DNA from: Tissierellia bacterium | Lineage (GTDB): Bacteria; Bacillota; Clostridia; Tissierellales; Sedimentibacteraceae | Reading direction: 5' to 3' | NCBI GenBank assembly: GCA_028709465.1 | Contig: JAQVWY010000001.1 | Location: forward strand, 103,469 to 167,468 | DNA length: 64,000 nt | Shown: positions 58,662-64,000 of the stretch, piece after piece | Layout of the letters: every line of letters begins with the position of its first letter | How positions within the stretch are numbered: the first letter of the stretch is position 1 | The notes under the pieces: model-generated | Database searches by the model: none | The model's input: the letters and a program-made list of their open reading frames with translations, nothing else | Told to the model about the DNA's origin: nothing | Program-made: the position numbers and the translations under genes

Positions 58662-59351
58662 TAATTTAATTAAATCCGCTTTTAAATTTGTTATGTTATT
58701 TTTATAAAATTTTGTTAACATACCGTCCAAACCTAAATTAGATAATAATTCTTTATTAATATTATTTATATCATAAAATTTATTTTTTAGGCATATTAAA
58801 GCCTCGTTTTTTGTTTTTTCTGTCCAAAAATTTCTAGTTGTTTTATTAATTTCCCATGGCTTATATTTATTAGGATACAAAAAATCTACTATATTATAAA
58901 GATTATTTTTAAAATAAATATCTAGCATCCCGTTAAGGTTATATTTTTCTAATAGTTCTAAATTTAATTTATTAATAAATTCTATATCTGTATAATTTGT
59001 TTTATTTATTAGCCATTTTAAAGCTTTTTGACATGTTTCTTTTGTCCAATACCTATTAGGTACTTGGTAAAATTCCCATGCATTATATTTATTTGGATAT
59101 GCAAAATTTATTGCAGTATACGGACTACCGTTAAATAATTTTAATAGTAAATATCTAAGTTTATACTTTATAAATAAATTTGCATTAAGATTCTCTTTTA
59201 ATTCTTCTTCCGTATATTGTAATATACTTTCAAACAAATATTTAATAATATTTATTATTTCTTGTTCTGTACATTCTTTCCAAAAATGCAAAGGGAATCT
59301 TTTTAACTCTCCAGATAAAACTTTTTTATAGATTTCTATTTCTGGCAACAT
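58650..59351 (-). CDS. DUF4046-like repeat protein, 233 aa
   Basis: Tandem units of about 70 aa share YPNKYNAWEFYQVPNRYWTK, ETCQKALKWLI and YPNKYKPWEINKTTRNFWTE; this is the layout of DUF4046-type proteins in clostridia and their mobile elements. Function unknown. GAGGTG ribosome site, ends in a terminator. Confidence 0.55.
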   Translation of the reverse strand: MLPEIEIYKKVLSGELKRFPLHFWKECTEQEIINIIKYLFESILQYTEEELKENLNANLFIKYKLRYLLLKLFNGSPYTAINFAYPNKYNAWEFYQVPNRYWTKETCQKALKWLINKTNYTDIEFINKLNLELLEKYNLNGMLDIYFKNNLYNIVDFLYPNKYKPWEINKTTRNFWTEKTKNEALICLKNKFYDINNINKELLSNLGLDGMLTKFYKNNITNLKADLIKLKAD

Positions 59352-59380
59352 ATTATCACCTCATTATTAATATATAAAAA

Positions 59381-59402
59381 GAAAAAGCCTTTTGCAAGGC
59401 TT
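59381..59402 (-). terminator. terminator of the 59583 gene
   Basis: Stem AAGCCTT/AAGGCTT, 4-nt loop, then TTTTTCTTTTT on the minus strand. Confidence 0.75.
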
Positions 59403-59583
59403 ATAAATATATACTATATTCTTCTCCATTATTTAATTTTACATTGTACCATGTTTTTTCAATATATTTTCCGGATGCTCCACAATTTTCTATTTCTAAG
59501 ACTTCCTCTTGTTCTGCTATAAAGTCATATTCCTCTGCTGTTATAATCTCTTTTTCTAATACTTCCATTAACTTTTTATTCAT
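59401..59583 (-). CDS. acidic hypothetical protein, 60 aa
   Basis: MNKKLMEVLEKEIITAEEYD then FIAEQEEVLEIENCGASGKY. Strongly acidic helix then a strand (TWYNVKLNNGEEYSI). Unrecognised. Confidence 0.5.
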   Translation of the reverse strand: MNKKLMEVLEKEIITAEEYDFIAEQEEVLEIENCGASGKYIEKTWYNVKLNNGEEYSIYL

Positions 59584-59637
59584 TATTTTTTCCTCCTTAA
59601 TATTTACTTTATATAAATTTTGGATTTTATTGAATTA

Positions 59638-59928
59638 TCATAAAACTTCTATAAATATATTTCCTTTCCATTCTTCATAATCTACTTTCTGAAAATTTTC
59701 CAGTTTAATTTCTTTTGGAAATATACAAGCTGTTGTTATAAATACATATGATTTTTTATTATACCCACCATAACAATTATTAATATGTTCTATTTCTTCT
59801 TTATAAGATAAAATTGTATCATTAACACAACCACTAGATATATTTACCATCTTACCATTATCTAAAAAATTTTTAATATCTTCTATTATTGCTTCTGTTT
59901 TTAATTGTTTATAAGAATCTACATTCAT
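59638..59928 (-). CDS. hypothetical protein, 96 aa
   Basis: Start at 59928 (MNVDSYKQLKTEAIIEDIKN) after AAAGGAGG. GKMVNISSGCVNDTILSYKE then CYGGYNKKSYVFITTACIFP. Unrecognised; two Cys near GGY. Confidence 0.5.
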   Translation of the reverse strand: MNVDSYKQLKTEAIIEDIKNFLDNGKMVNISSGCVNDTILSYKEEIEHINNCYGGYNKKSYVFITTACIFPKEIKLENFQKVDYEEWKGNIFIEVL

Positions 59929-60028
59929 GTATAATACCTCCTTTATATTCACCACCAGCCCGAAACAATGGATTTTTCATGCTTTGAAGGTGTCCAACCT
60001 GCCTGTTATGGCAGGGTTTTGTTATAGA

Positions 60029-60202
60029 TTATTTTATTTTGTCACTGTCTTTATAAATCTTATAAAGTTCACCATTAAAACTCCAGATATCAAAACTATT
60101 ATGTAAGTCAAAATTATATTTTTCTGACTCCCAAGTTCCCATTGCTTCAATTTTTGTTACCAGTTCTATATCTGTTCTGCCAACCTCTATAATTTTGTTC
60201 AT
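60029..60202 (-). CDS. hypothetical protein, 57 aa
   Basis: MNKIIEVGRTDIELVTKIEA then ESEKYNFDLHNSFDIWSFNG. The ribosome site region (GAGAATATAACA) is weak. Unrecognised. Confidence 0.45.
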   Translation of the reverse strand: MNKIIEVGRTDIELVTKIEAMGTWESEKYNFDLHNSFDIWSFNGELYKIYKDSDKIK

Positions 60203-60244
60203 TGTTATATTCTCACTTCCCTATAAAATACTTTTTCTATCTGA

Positions 60245-60463
60245 TTATTTAATCCAATTAAATATTAAAATGTCTGAGCCATTACTCCAAGCCATTGAAC
60301 CAGTACATTCAGAGGATTCTATTTTTTGAGTATATCCTTTATCATTACAATATTTATTATATTGTTTGTAAAAATAACCGTTTGTGTTTGTTGTTCCTGT
60401 TATGGTTTTATGATGCTTCCCATCTTGATTAACTATTACAGCTTTCATTATTTCTTTCTTCAT
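60245..60463 (-). CDS. hypothetical protein, 72 aa
   Basis: MKKEIMKAVIVNQDGKHHKT then NTNGYFYKQYNKYCNDKGYT. Small beta-rich protein; its ATG overlaps the TGA of the upstream frame (ATGA), suggesting coupling. Confidence 0.5.
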   Translation of the reverse strand: MKKEIMKAVIVNQDGKHHKTITGTTNTNGYFYKQYNKYCNDKGYTQKIESSECTGSMAWSNGSDILIFNWIK

Positions 60464-60561
60464 GTTTTCACTTCCTTTTTAATCTTATAAGCTTTAAGGC
60501 TTTTCAGCCTGTCGGAATTTTACCGATCTCCACAGCATGTAATTATATCCTCTATTTTCAT
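60460..60561 (-). pseudogene. 33-codon frame with in-frame TAA
   Basis: MKIEDIITCCGDR, TAA, then NSDRLKSLKAYKIKKEVKT to a TGA that overlaps the next ATG. AGGAGG site. The ATGA coupling supports the full frame as the real gene. Flanked by inverted AGCTTTAAGGC copies (60490, 60610) and a CTGGAGT/ACTCCAG hairpin at 60631-60649. Confidence 0.35.
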
Positions 60562-60654
60562 TTTATTGCCTCCTATTATATATTGCCGACTTTGGACGGT
60601 TAGCCTTTAAGCTAGTGCATTACTGGAGTGTTATACTCCAGCCATCTGCATTAA

Positions 60655-60885
60655 TTAAAAATTATTCTTTAATGGAAACATTTTTTGATATTCTTCAATA
60701 GAAATATTAAAACCTTTTTCTTTAGCTTCTGCCTGGTATGCTTTTCTAAGTGTTATTAAGTTGTCAATTATTCTTCTGGTTAAAATTGTATCGTGTGCCG
60801 GAATAGTCATTATGTAACTAATTTCTTCAGTCAGATTTTTAATAGCTGTTTTATATCCTTCTTCTTTCCAAAACTTTTCTATCAT
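60655..60885 (-). CDS. hypothetical protein, 76 aa
   Basis: MIEKFWKEEGYKTAIKNLTE then EISYIMTIPAHDTILTRRII; helical. Promoter at 60919. Unrecognised. Confidence 0.55.
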   Translation of the reverse strand: MIEKFWKEEGYKTAIKNLTEEISYIMTIPAHDTILTRRIIDNLITLRKAYQAEAKEKGFNISIEEYQKMFPLKNNF

Positions 60886-60918
60886 TTATAAAATCCTCCT
60901 ATTAATCTATTTTTCTAT

Positions 60919-60947
60919 ATTATAGCATATACATTTTTATAATGCAA
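60919..60947 (-). promoter_or_regulatory. promoter for the 60885 gene
   Basis: TTGCAT (60942-60947), 17 bp, TATAAT (60919-60924). Confidence 0.65.
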
Positions 60948-61046
60948 TATGTATTTTAAATTTATTTAACATTTGTTTATAAAAATAACCAAAGAAGTGT
61001 TTGGTTGAAATATTGTTAATTAATAATTGTTATGTGTTATTAAGTA

Positions 61047-61080
61047 AAAAAAAGAAAAGACTGTTATTATCCAGTCTTTT
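61047..61080 (-). terminator. terminator of the 61675 gene
   Basis: 9-bp stem AAAAGACTG/CAGTCTTTT with ATAA in the loop, then CTTTTTTTT on the minus strand. Confidence 0.8.
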
Positions 61081-61093
61081 CAACTAGTTAATT

Positions 61094-61675
61094 TTAATAT
61101 AATTCAAACCATATTATTTTTGGCTCTTTCTCCCAATCTTTAGGATTATCATCATCTGTAGTTCCCCATTGCCTGTATAGGCAACTACAACCCCTTTCAT
61201 TTTTATAAATTATCTCTAGGGATTCTTCGTCTAAATCCCTTCCACAGTTGTGACTGTCCCTGCCTTCCCATTTTGTTCCAATTGTTGCATTTTTAAGCAT
61301 AGCAGAGGTTATATGTATAATATCACCACAACCATTATACGATGTACCACATAATGTAAATAAAGGTTTTTCGCAAATTACTTCAACTTTTTGCTGATGC
61401 TTTTTAAGCATCCAATAATCTGTTTTACTTCTTTTTATGTCTGCTATTGATTCGGCAGACATTTCAGTCAATTCTTCAAATAATAAAACAGGTATTGAAT
61501 TAGTTATCCCGTCAATTATCACAGTCAATAAACTATGATAATTATTGTATGCATCTTCAAACAATATTATTTGTGCCTCATTATCTAAGGCGTAAAACCA
61601 TTGTATATTTTTTTCTTTGTATTCTGGAACAAATTTTTCTTCGTTGATTTCAATATTTAATTTTTTAATAAACAT
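61094..61675 (-). CDS. hypothetical protein, 193 aa
   Basis: Start at 61675 (MFIKKLNIEINEEKFVPEYK) after AAAAGGAG. Acidic alpha/beta: QIILFEDAYNNYHSLLTVII, ICEKPLFTLCGTSYNGCGDI and EIIYKNERGCSCLYRQWGTT. Cys pairs could bind metal. Unrecognised. Confidence 0.55.
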   Translation of the reverse strand: MFIKKLNIEINEEKFVPEYKEKNIQWFYALDNEAQIILFEDAYNNYHSLLTVIIDGITNSIPVLLFEELTEMSAESIADIKRSKTDYWMLKKHQQKVEVICEKPLFTLCGTSYNGCGDIIHITSAMLKNATIGTKWEGRDSHNCGRDLDEESLEIIYKNERGCSCLYRQWGTTDDDNPKDWEKEPKIIWFELY

Positions 61676-61751
61676 TTTTTCTCCTTTTTGCACTTTATAA
61701 GTGTATTATATTGTTATAGTACAATATAAAAAACTTAATTTATTACTTTAG

Positions 61752-61780
61752 ATTATAAACCTTATATTATTATATGTCAA
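61752..61780 (-). promoter_or_regulatory. perfect promoter for the 61675 gene
   Basis: TTGACA (61775-61780), 17 bp, TATAAT (61752-61757); AAAATAAATTT element upstream. Confidence 0.75.
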
Positions 61781-61864
61781 CATTTTTATTAAATTTATTT
61801 TATATCTTTTTATAACCTCATAAAATTGTTATTTGATTGATTGTTATATACTGATGTGTTATGC

Positions 61865-61897
61865 CAAAATAAAAACAGGTATTTTGCAACCTGTTTT
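61865..61897 (-). terminator. terminator of the 62168 gene
   Basis: 9-bp stem AAAACAGGT/ACCTGTTTT then TATTTT on the minus strand. Confidence 0.65.
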
Positions 61898-61916
61898 GAT
61901 AGTCTGTTATACTTTT

Positions 61917-62168
61917 TTACATATTATAAGACTCTGCAAGTCCTTGTAAATCTTTTATTATTATTTTATACCAGTAGTCACCGTTTTTAATTCCCTGATA
62001 TACTGTCATAAAATAATCTTTAAAACATCTGTTTAAATCATTGACTATGTCTCTTTCCCTGTTTTCATCCGTAAAAAATAGTTCCATTTTTTCAGTATTA
62101 AATTCATTTTCAGATAATTTATAATATTCTATAAGTATGTATTCTATTACATTGTTATATTTTTTCAT
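61917..62168 (-). CDS. hypothetical protein, 83 aa
   Basis: Start at 62168 (MKKYNNVIEYILIEYYKLSE) after AAAGGAGG. Acidic helical, with RCFKDYFMTVYQGIKNGDYW. Unrecognised. Confidence 0.5.
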   Translation of the reverse strand: MKKYNNVIEYILIEYYKLSENEFNTEKMELFFTDENRERDIVNDLNRCFKDYFMTVYQGIKNGDYWYKIIIKDLQGLAESYNM

Positions 62169-62184
62169 TTTGTTTTTACCTCCT

Positions 62185-62442
62185 TTAATATCTATACAAT
62201 GCATTGTTATCGTAGAATTCTACACCAAGTTTTTTAAGCTCTACTATTAAAAATGCTTTTGTGTTATTGTCTGCCAATGGATGTATTATCTCTGTTATAG
62301 GGTAATATACTCCGGTATCGGTTTTATGTACTTGTTTTAAGTCCTGCAATGTAGCTTCTGCAAGTGCTTTTATATTTGCCTGTAGTTGTTCGTATTGCTC
62401 ATATGTCATATTTTTATCATGTGCAAACTGTGCTAACGTCAT
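62185..62442 (-). CDS. hypothetical protein, 85 aa
   Basis: MTLAQFAHDKNMTYEQYEQL then NIKALAEATLQDLKQVHKTD and FLIVELKKLGVEFYDNNALY. Alpha/beta, phage type. Promoter at 62486. Confidence 0.55.
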   Translation of the reverse strand: MTLAQFAHDKNMTYEQYEQLQANIKALAEATLQDLKQVHKTDTGVYYPITEIIHPLADNNTKAFLIVELKKLGVEFYDNNALYRY

Positions 62443-62485
62443 AATATTGTTACCTCCTTGATTTATATGATATTTTATTACTATT

Positions 62486-62515
62486 ATTATATAATAGATT
62501 TATATAATATGTCAA
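62486..62515 (-). promoter_or_regulatory. promoter for the 62442 gene
   Basis: TTGACA (62510-62515), 18 bp, TATAAT (62486-62491). Confidence 0.6.
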
Positions 62516-62520
62516 TAAAA

Positions 62521-62551
62521 AGTTTAAGCAGGATAATAAAATATCCTGCTT
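62521..62551 (-). terminator. terminator of the DnaJ-domain gene
   Basis: Stem AAGCAGGATA/TATCCTGCTT, 6-nt loop, then AAACTTTTTATT on the minus strand. Could act in both directions. Confidence 0.55.
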
Positions 62552-62582
62552 TTAGTCTGTTATGTATTTAATTATATTGTTA

Positions 62583-63065
62583 TTAGCTTATGTATACTGG
62601 TTTTTGTGTCTCTATTTTGTTACTGCCATATGTCTCTCTTATTGCATCCATTGACCAAGTTTTATGTTTATGACTTATAAATCCTTCTGGTTTTAAGTAC
62701 CACATTTTCTTTTTATTCGCCCACCAAAATCCCAGGTCACTAATTATATCTTTTATTGCTTTTGTTCCGTCTCCGTAAACATATAACCACGTGCCACATA
62801 ATTCAATTGTTATGTCTCTATATTTAATAAGCTGGTTTATGATGTCTTTATAATCATTTATTCCTTCTGTAGTCTGGTTTTTTGTATTTTCTTTGTTATG
62901 CTTATTTTTTAAGAGTGGGAAGAGTTCGTCATATTCATTGTTTACTGCCTGCATTGTTTCAAGTCTGCCGCCTCTGTCTGGGTGATGTAGCATTGCAAGC
63001 TTTTTGTATTCCTTTTTAAGCTCTTCCAGAGTTTTACAATTTGCGAAAAAATTAGTTTTACTCAT
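62583..63065 (-). CDS. DnaJ-domain protein, 160 aa
   Basis: Start at 63065 (MSKTNFFANCKTLEELKKEY) after AAAGGAG. J-domain: YKKLAMLHHPDRGGRLETMQ with the HPD triad, then NNEYDELFPLLKNK. The C-terminal half (ITIELCGTWLYVYGDGTKAI, DLGFWWANKKKMWYLKPEGF) is a domain I have seen joined to J-domains in phage proteins. It would stimulate host DnaK ATPase toward phage substrates. Promoter at 63107. Confidence 0.75.
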   Translation of the reverse strand: MSKTNFFANCKTLEELKKEYKKLAMLHHPDRGGRLETMQAVNNEYDELFPLLKNKHNKENTKNQTTEGINDYKDIINQLIKYRDITIELCGTWLYVYGDGTKAIKDIISDLGFWWANKKKMWYLKPEGFISHKHKTWSMDAIRETYGSNKIETQKPVYIS

Positions 63066-63106
63066 CTTATACACTCCTTTATTAATTTATTTATCCCGTC
63101 ATAAAG

Positions 63107-63135
63107 ATTTTATTACATTTTAGTTTTCTTGTCAA
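63107..63135 (-). promoter_or_regulatory. promoter of the DnaJ-domain gene
   Basis: TTGACA (63130-63135), 17 bp, TAAAAT (63107-63112), with AAATGCAAAATAAACC upstream. Confidence 0.65.
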
Positions 63136-63208
63136 GGTTTATTTTGCATTTCCTTAAAAATTAAAAAGCTCATCAAATAAGTCTTTTGTTTGAATTATTG
63201 GATAGTAA

Positions 63209-63236
63209 AAAAAATAAGCCTTTCGGCTTATCTAAT
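63209..63236 (-). terminator. terminator of the 63449 gene
   Basis: Stem ATAAGCC/GGCTTAT, 4-nt loop, then TTTTTTT on the minus strand; it includes the stop codon. Confidence 0.8.
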
Positions 63237-63449
63237 GATATTTTTATATGGATTTTGTTTATCATATATCCAGATATAATCTTTTTCATCTTTCCATCCG
63301 TATTGATTAGATGTCATTTTTCTGGTCATTTGTCTAACTTCGTCTGCTGTCATAATTTTATCAGTATTATTAAAATCATTTACAACTCTGATTTTTCCAC
63401 CCTTTTGATTAATTATCATTGACAATTGCACTCTTGAACCCCAGTCCAT
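63228..63449 (-). CDS. hypothetical protein, 73 aa
   Basis: MDWGSRVQLSMIINQKGGKI then TADEVRQMTRKMTSNQYGWK and YIWIYDKQNPYKNI. Small alpha/beta of phage type. Ribosome site GGAGGG. Confidence 0.55.
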   Translation of the reverse strand: MDWGSRVQLSMIINQKGGKIRVVNDFNNTDKIMTADEVRQMTRKMTSNQYGWKDEKDYIWIYDKQNPYKNIIR

Positions 63450-63482
63450 GTTATTCCCTCCTTTAATATTTTACTTTTATTT

Positions 63483-63569
63483 TTAAATTTGGATAATAAA
63501 TTGTTTTTTCATTTTTTTGTTTTCTCTGATTTTTTCAAGTCTGATTTTTAATTCTTCAATTTTTGTCAC
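63483..63569 (-). CDS. mini-protein, 28 aa (GTG start)
   Basis: MTKIEELKIRLEKIRENKKM then KKQFIIQI, wholly helical; GTG after AAAGGAGTG. Short but intact. Confidence 0.35.
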   Translation of the reverse strand: MTKIEELKIRLEKIRENKKMKKQFIIQI

Positions 63570-63610
63570 TTAAAACACTCCTTTATATTTGATTATAACT
63601 AATTATAACA

Positions 63611-63830
63611 TTACCATAAATCAATTTCAATACCTTCGTTTAATTTATTTTTACTATCCTTAAAATATTTTTGCATCAAAGTAGAATTTGGTATGGTATT
63701 ATATTATACACTTTAAAATCAATTTTAAAGCACTTCAGAGGCTTCTGGATTAATCATCCTACAATGATGGTATATTTATATTATATATCCTTAAATCAAT
63801 TGTAGAGGCTTCTGGAGCTTCTGGAGGATA
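63611..63830 (-). pseudogene. disrupted coding remnant with two diverged repeats
   Basis: Two similar segments on the minus strand, PPEAPEASTIDLRIYNINIP and PEASEVLKIDFKVYNII, are in different frames, followed by NSTLMQKYFKDSKNKLNEGI then EIDLW. They share GAGGCTTCTGGA on the plus strand. The duplicated stretch also contains a 20-bp inverted repeat at 63711-63730. Broken by at least two frame changes. Confidence 0.3.
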
Positions 63831-63857
63831 TATCAAAATAATATAAAAAACAGACAA

Positions 63858-63882
63858 AAGAAAAAACCCTTTGCAGGGTTTA
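63858..63882 (-). terminator. terminator of the right-edge gene
   Basis: Stem AAACCCT/AGGGTTT, 4-nt loop, then TTTTTTC on the minus strand; overlaps the stop. Confidence 0.75.
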
Positions 63883-64000
63883 ATATTTACTGTGCCAGTC
63901 GCTTAGTTTGCTATTTGCTTTTAATGTGCAGGCTTCTCTGAATCTGTTTATTGTTTCTTCGTTTGTTTTAACTACTTTAATTTTATTATAATATCTTTCT
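63880..64000 (-). CDS. 3' end of a gene entering from the right edge
   Basis: The last 39 codons of a gene whose start is outside the window: ERYYNKIKVVKTNEETINRF then REACTLKANSKLSDWHSKY. Helical; it ends in a terminator. Function cannot be told from this piece. Confidence 0.5.
   Translation of the reverse strand, partial: ERYYNKIKVVKTNEETINRFREACTLKANSKLSDWHSKY

Noticed and set aside
1..64000. Recoding of TAG as an amino acid
   Set aside because: Some genes end properly at TAG (for example the gene ending at 3452) and the in-frame stops involve all three codons.
1..64000. tRNA genes
   Set aside because: No cloverleaf with a T-arm GGTTCGAATCC-type box was noticed on either strand; a tRNAscan-SE run on the window would settle it.

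Overview
This window looks like part of the accessory region of a large, AT-rich mobile genome from a spore-forming Firmicute, most likely a Clostridium phage or phage-plasmid. The DNA is strongly AT-rich. Almost every gene lies on the minus strand behind a strong AAGGAGG-type ribosome site. Most proteins are small (30-200 aa) and unrecognised, as is typical of early or accessory blocks of large phages. There are no capsid, tail, terminase or tRNA genes, so the type of replicon is inferred, not shown. A sporulation protein (YyaC), a UvdE-type repair endonuclease and LexA-like boxes of the Gram-positive form point to a spore-former host.

Layout, left to right. 0-4.6 kb: the start of a WGR/PARP-like gene running off the left edge, then small genes. 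4.66-6.4 kb: a 463-aa TnpB/Cas12-like RuvC nuclease with a three-repeat, two-spacer CRISPR-like mini-array just upstream and a hairpin RNA candidate beyond it. 6.5-10 kb: a DNA methyltransferase split in two by an HNH endonuclease gene, a dNMP kinase and a lytic transglycosylase. 10.2-14.2 kb: an NAD+ DNA ligase operon preceded by two promoters, a LexA-like box and a structured leader. 14.2-19.6 kb: many tiny genes, several broken. 19.6-21.8 kb: a fused topoisomerase VI-type enzyme (Topo VIII-like). 22-28.2 kb: coiled-coil and membrane proteins, a DUF262 protein, a degenerate tyrosine recombinase and a DGQHR/DndB-like protein. 28.4-29.9 kb: a compact MazF-like / TPR / secreted-peptide operon. 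30-38 kb: small genes, an AAA ATPase fragment, then YyaC, ClpX, a metallophosphoesterase, a methyltransferase and UvdE. 38-39 kb: an intact tyrosine recombinase. 39-64 kb: a long run of small unknown genes with two Xre-type regulators, a second DUF262 protein, a DUF4046-like protein and a DnaJ-domain protein.

The recognisable genes fall into DNA repair and topology (ligase, Topo VIII, UvdE), host takeover or development (ClpX, YyaC, MazF-TPR-peptide, PARP-like), defence or competition (CRISPR-like nuclease, methyltransferase) and recombination. Genes are mostly arranged as short operons, each with its own near-consensus sigma-A promoter (TTGACA/TTGCAA, 16-18 bp, TATAAT). An AT-rich element (AAATA-nn-AAATAAAY on the coding strand) recurs upstream of these promoters. 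From about 46.4 kb onward a 7-mer, ATAACAG on the coding strand, is greatly enriched and strand-biased, and also sits in several hairpin loops.

The two most interesting candidate systems are the CRISPR-like TnpB locus and the MazF-TPR-peptide operon. A caution on data quality: at least ten small genes carry single frameshifts, often in A/T runs, six carry one in-frame stop, and four have a good ribosome site but an ATA where the start codon should be. This may be residual sequencing error rather than biology.
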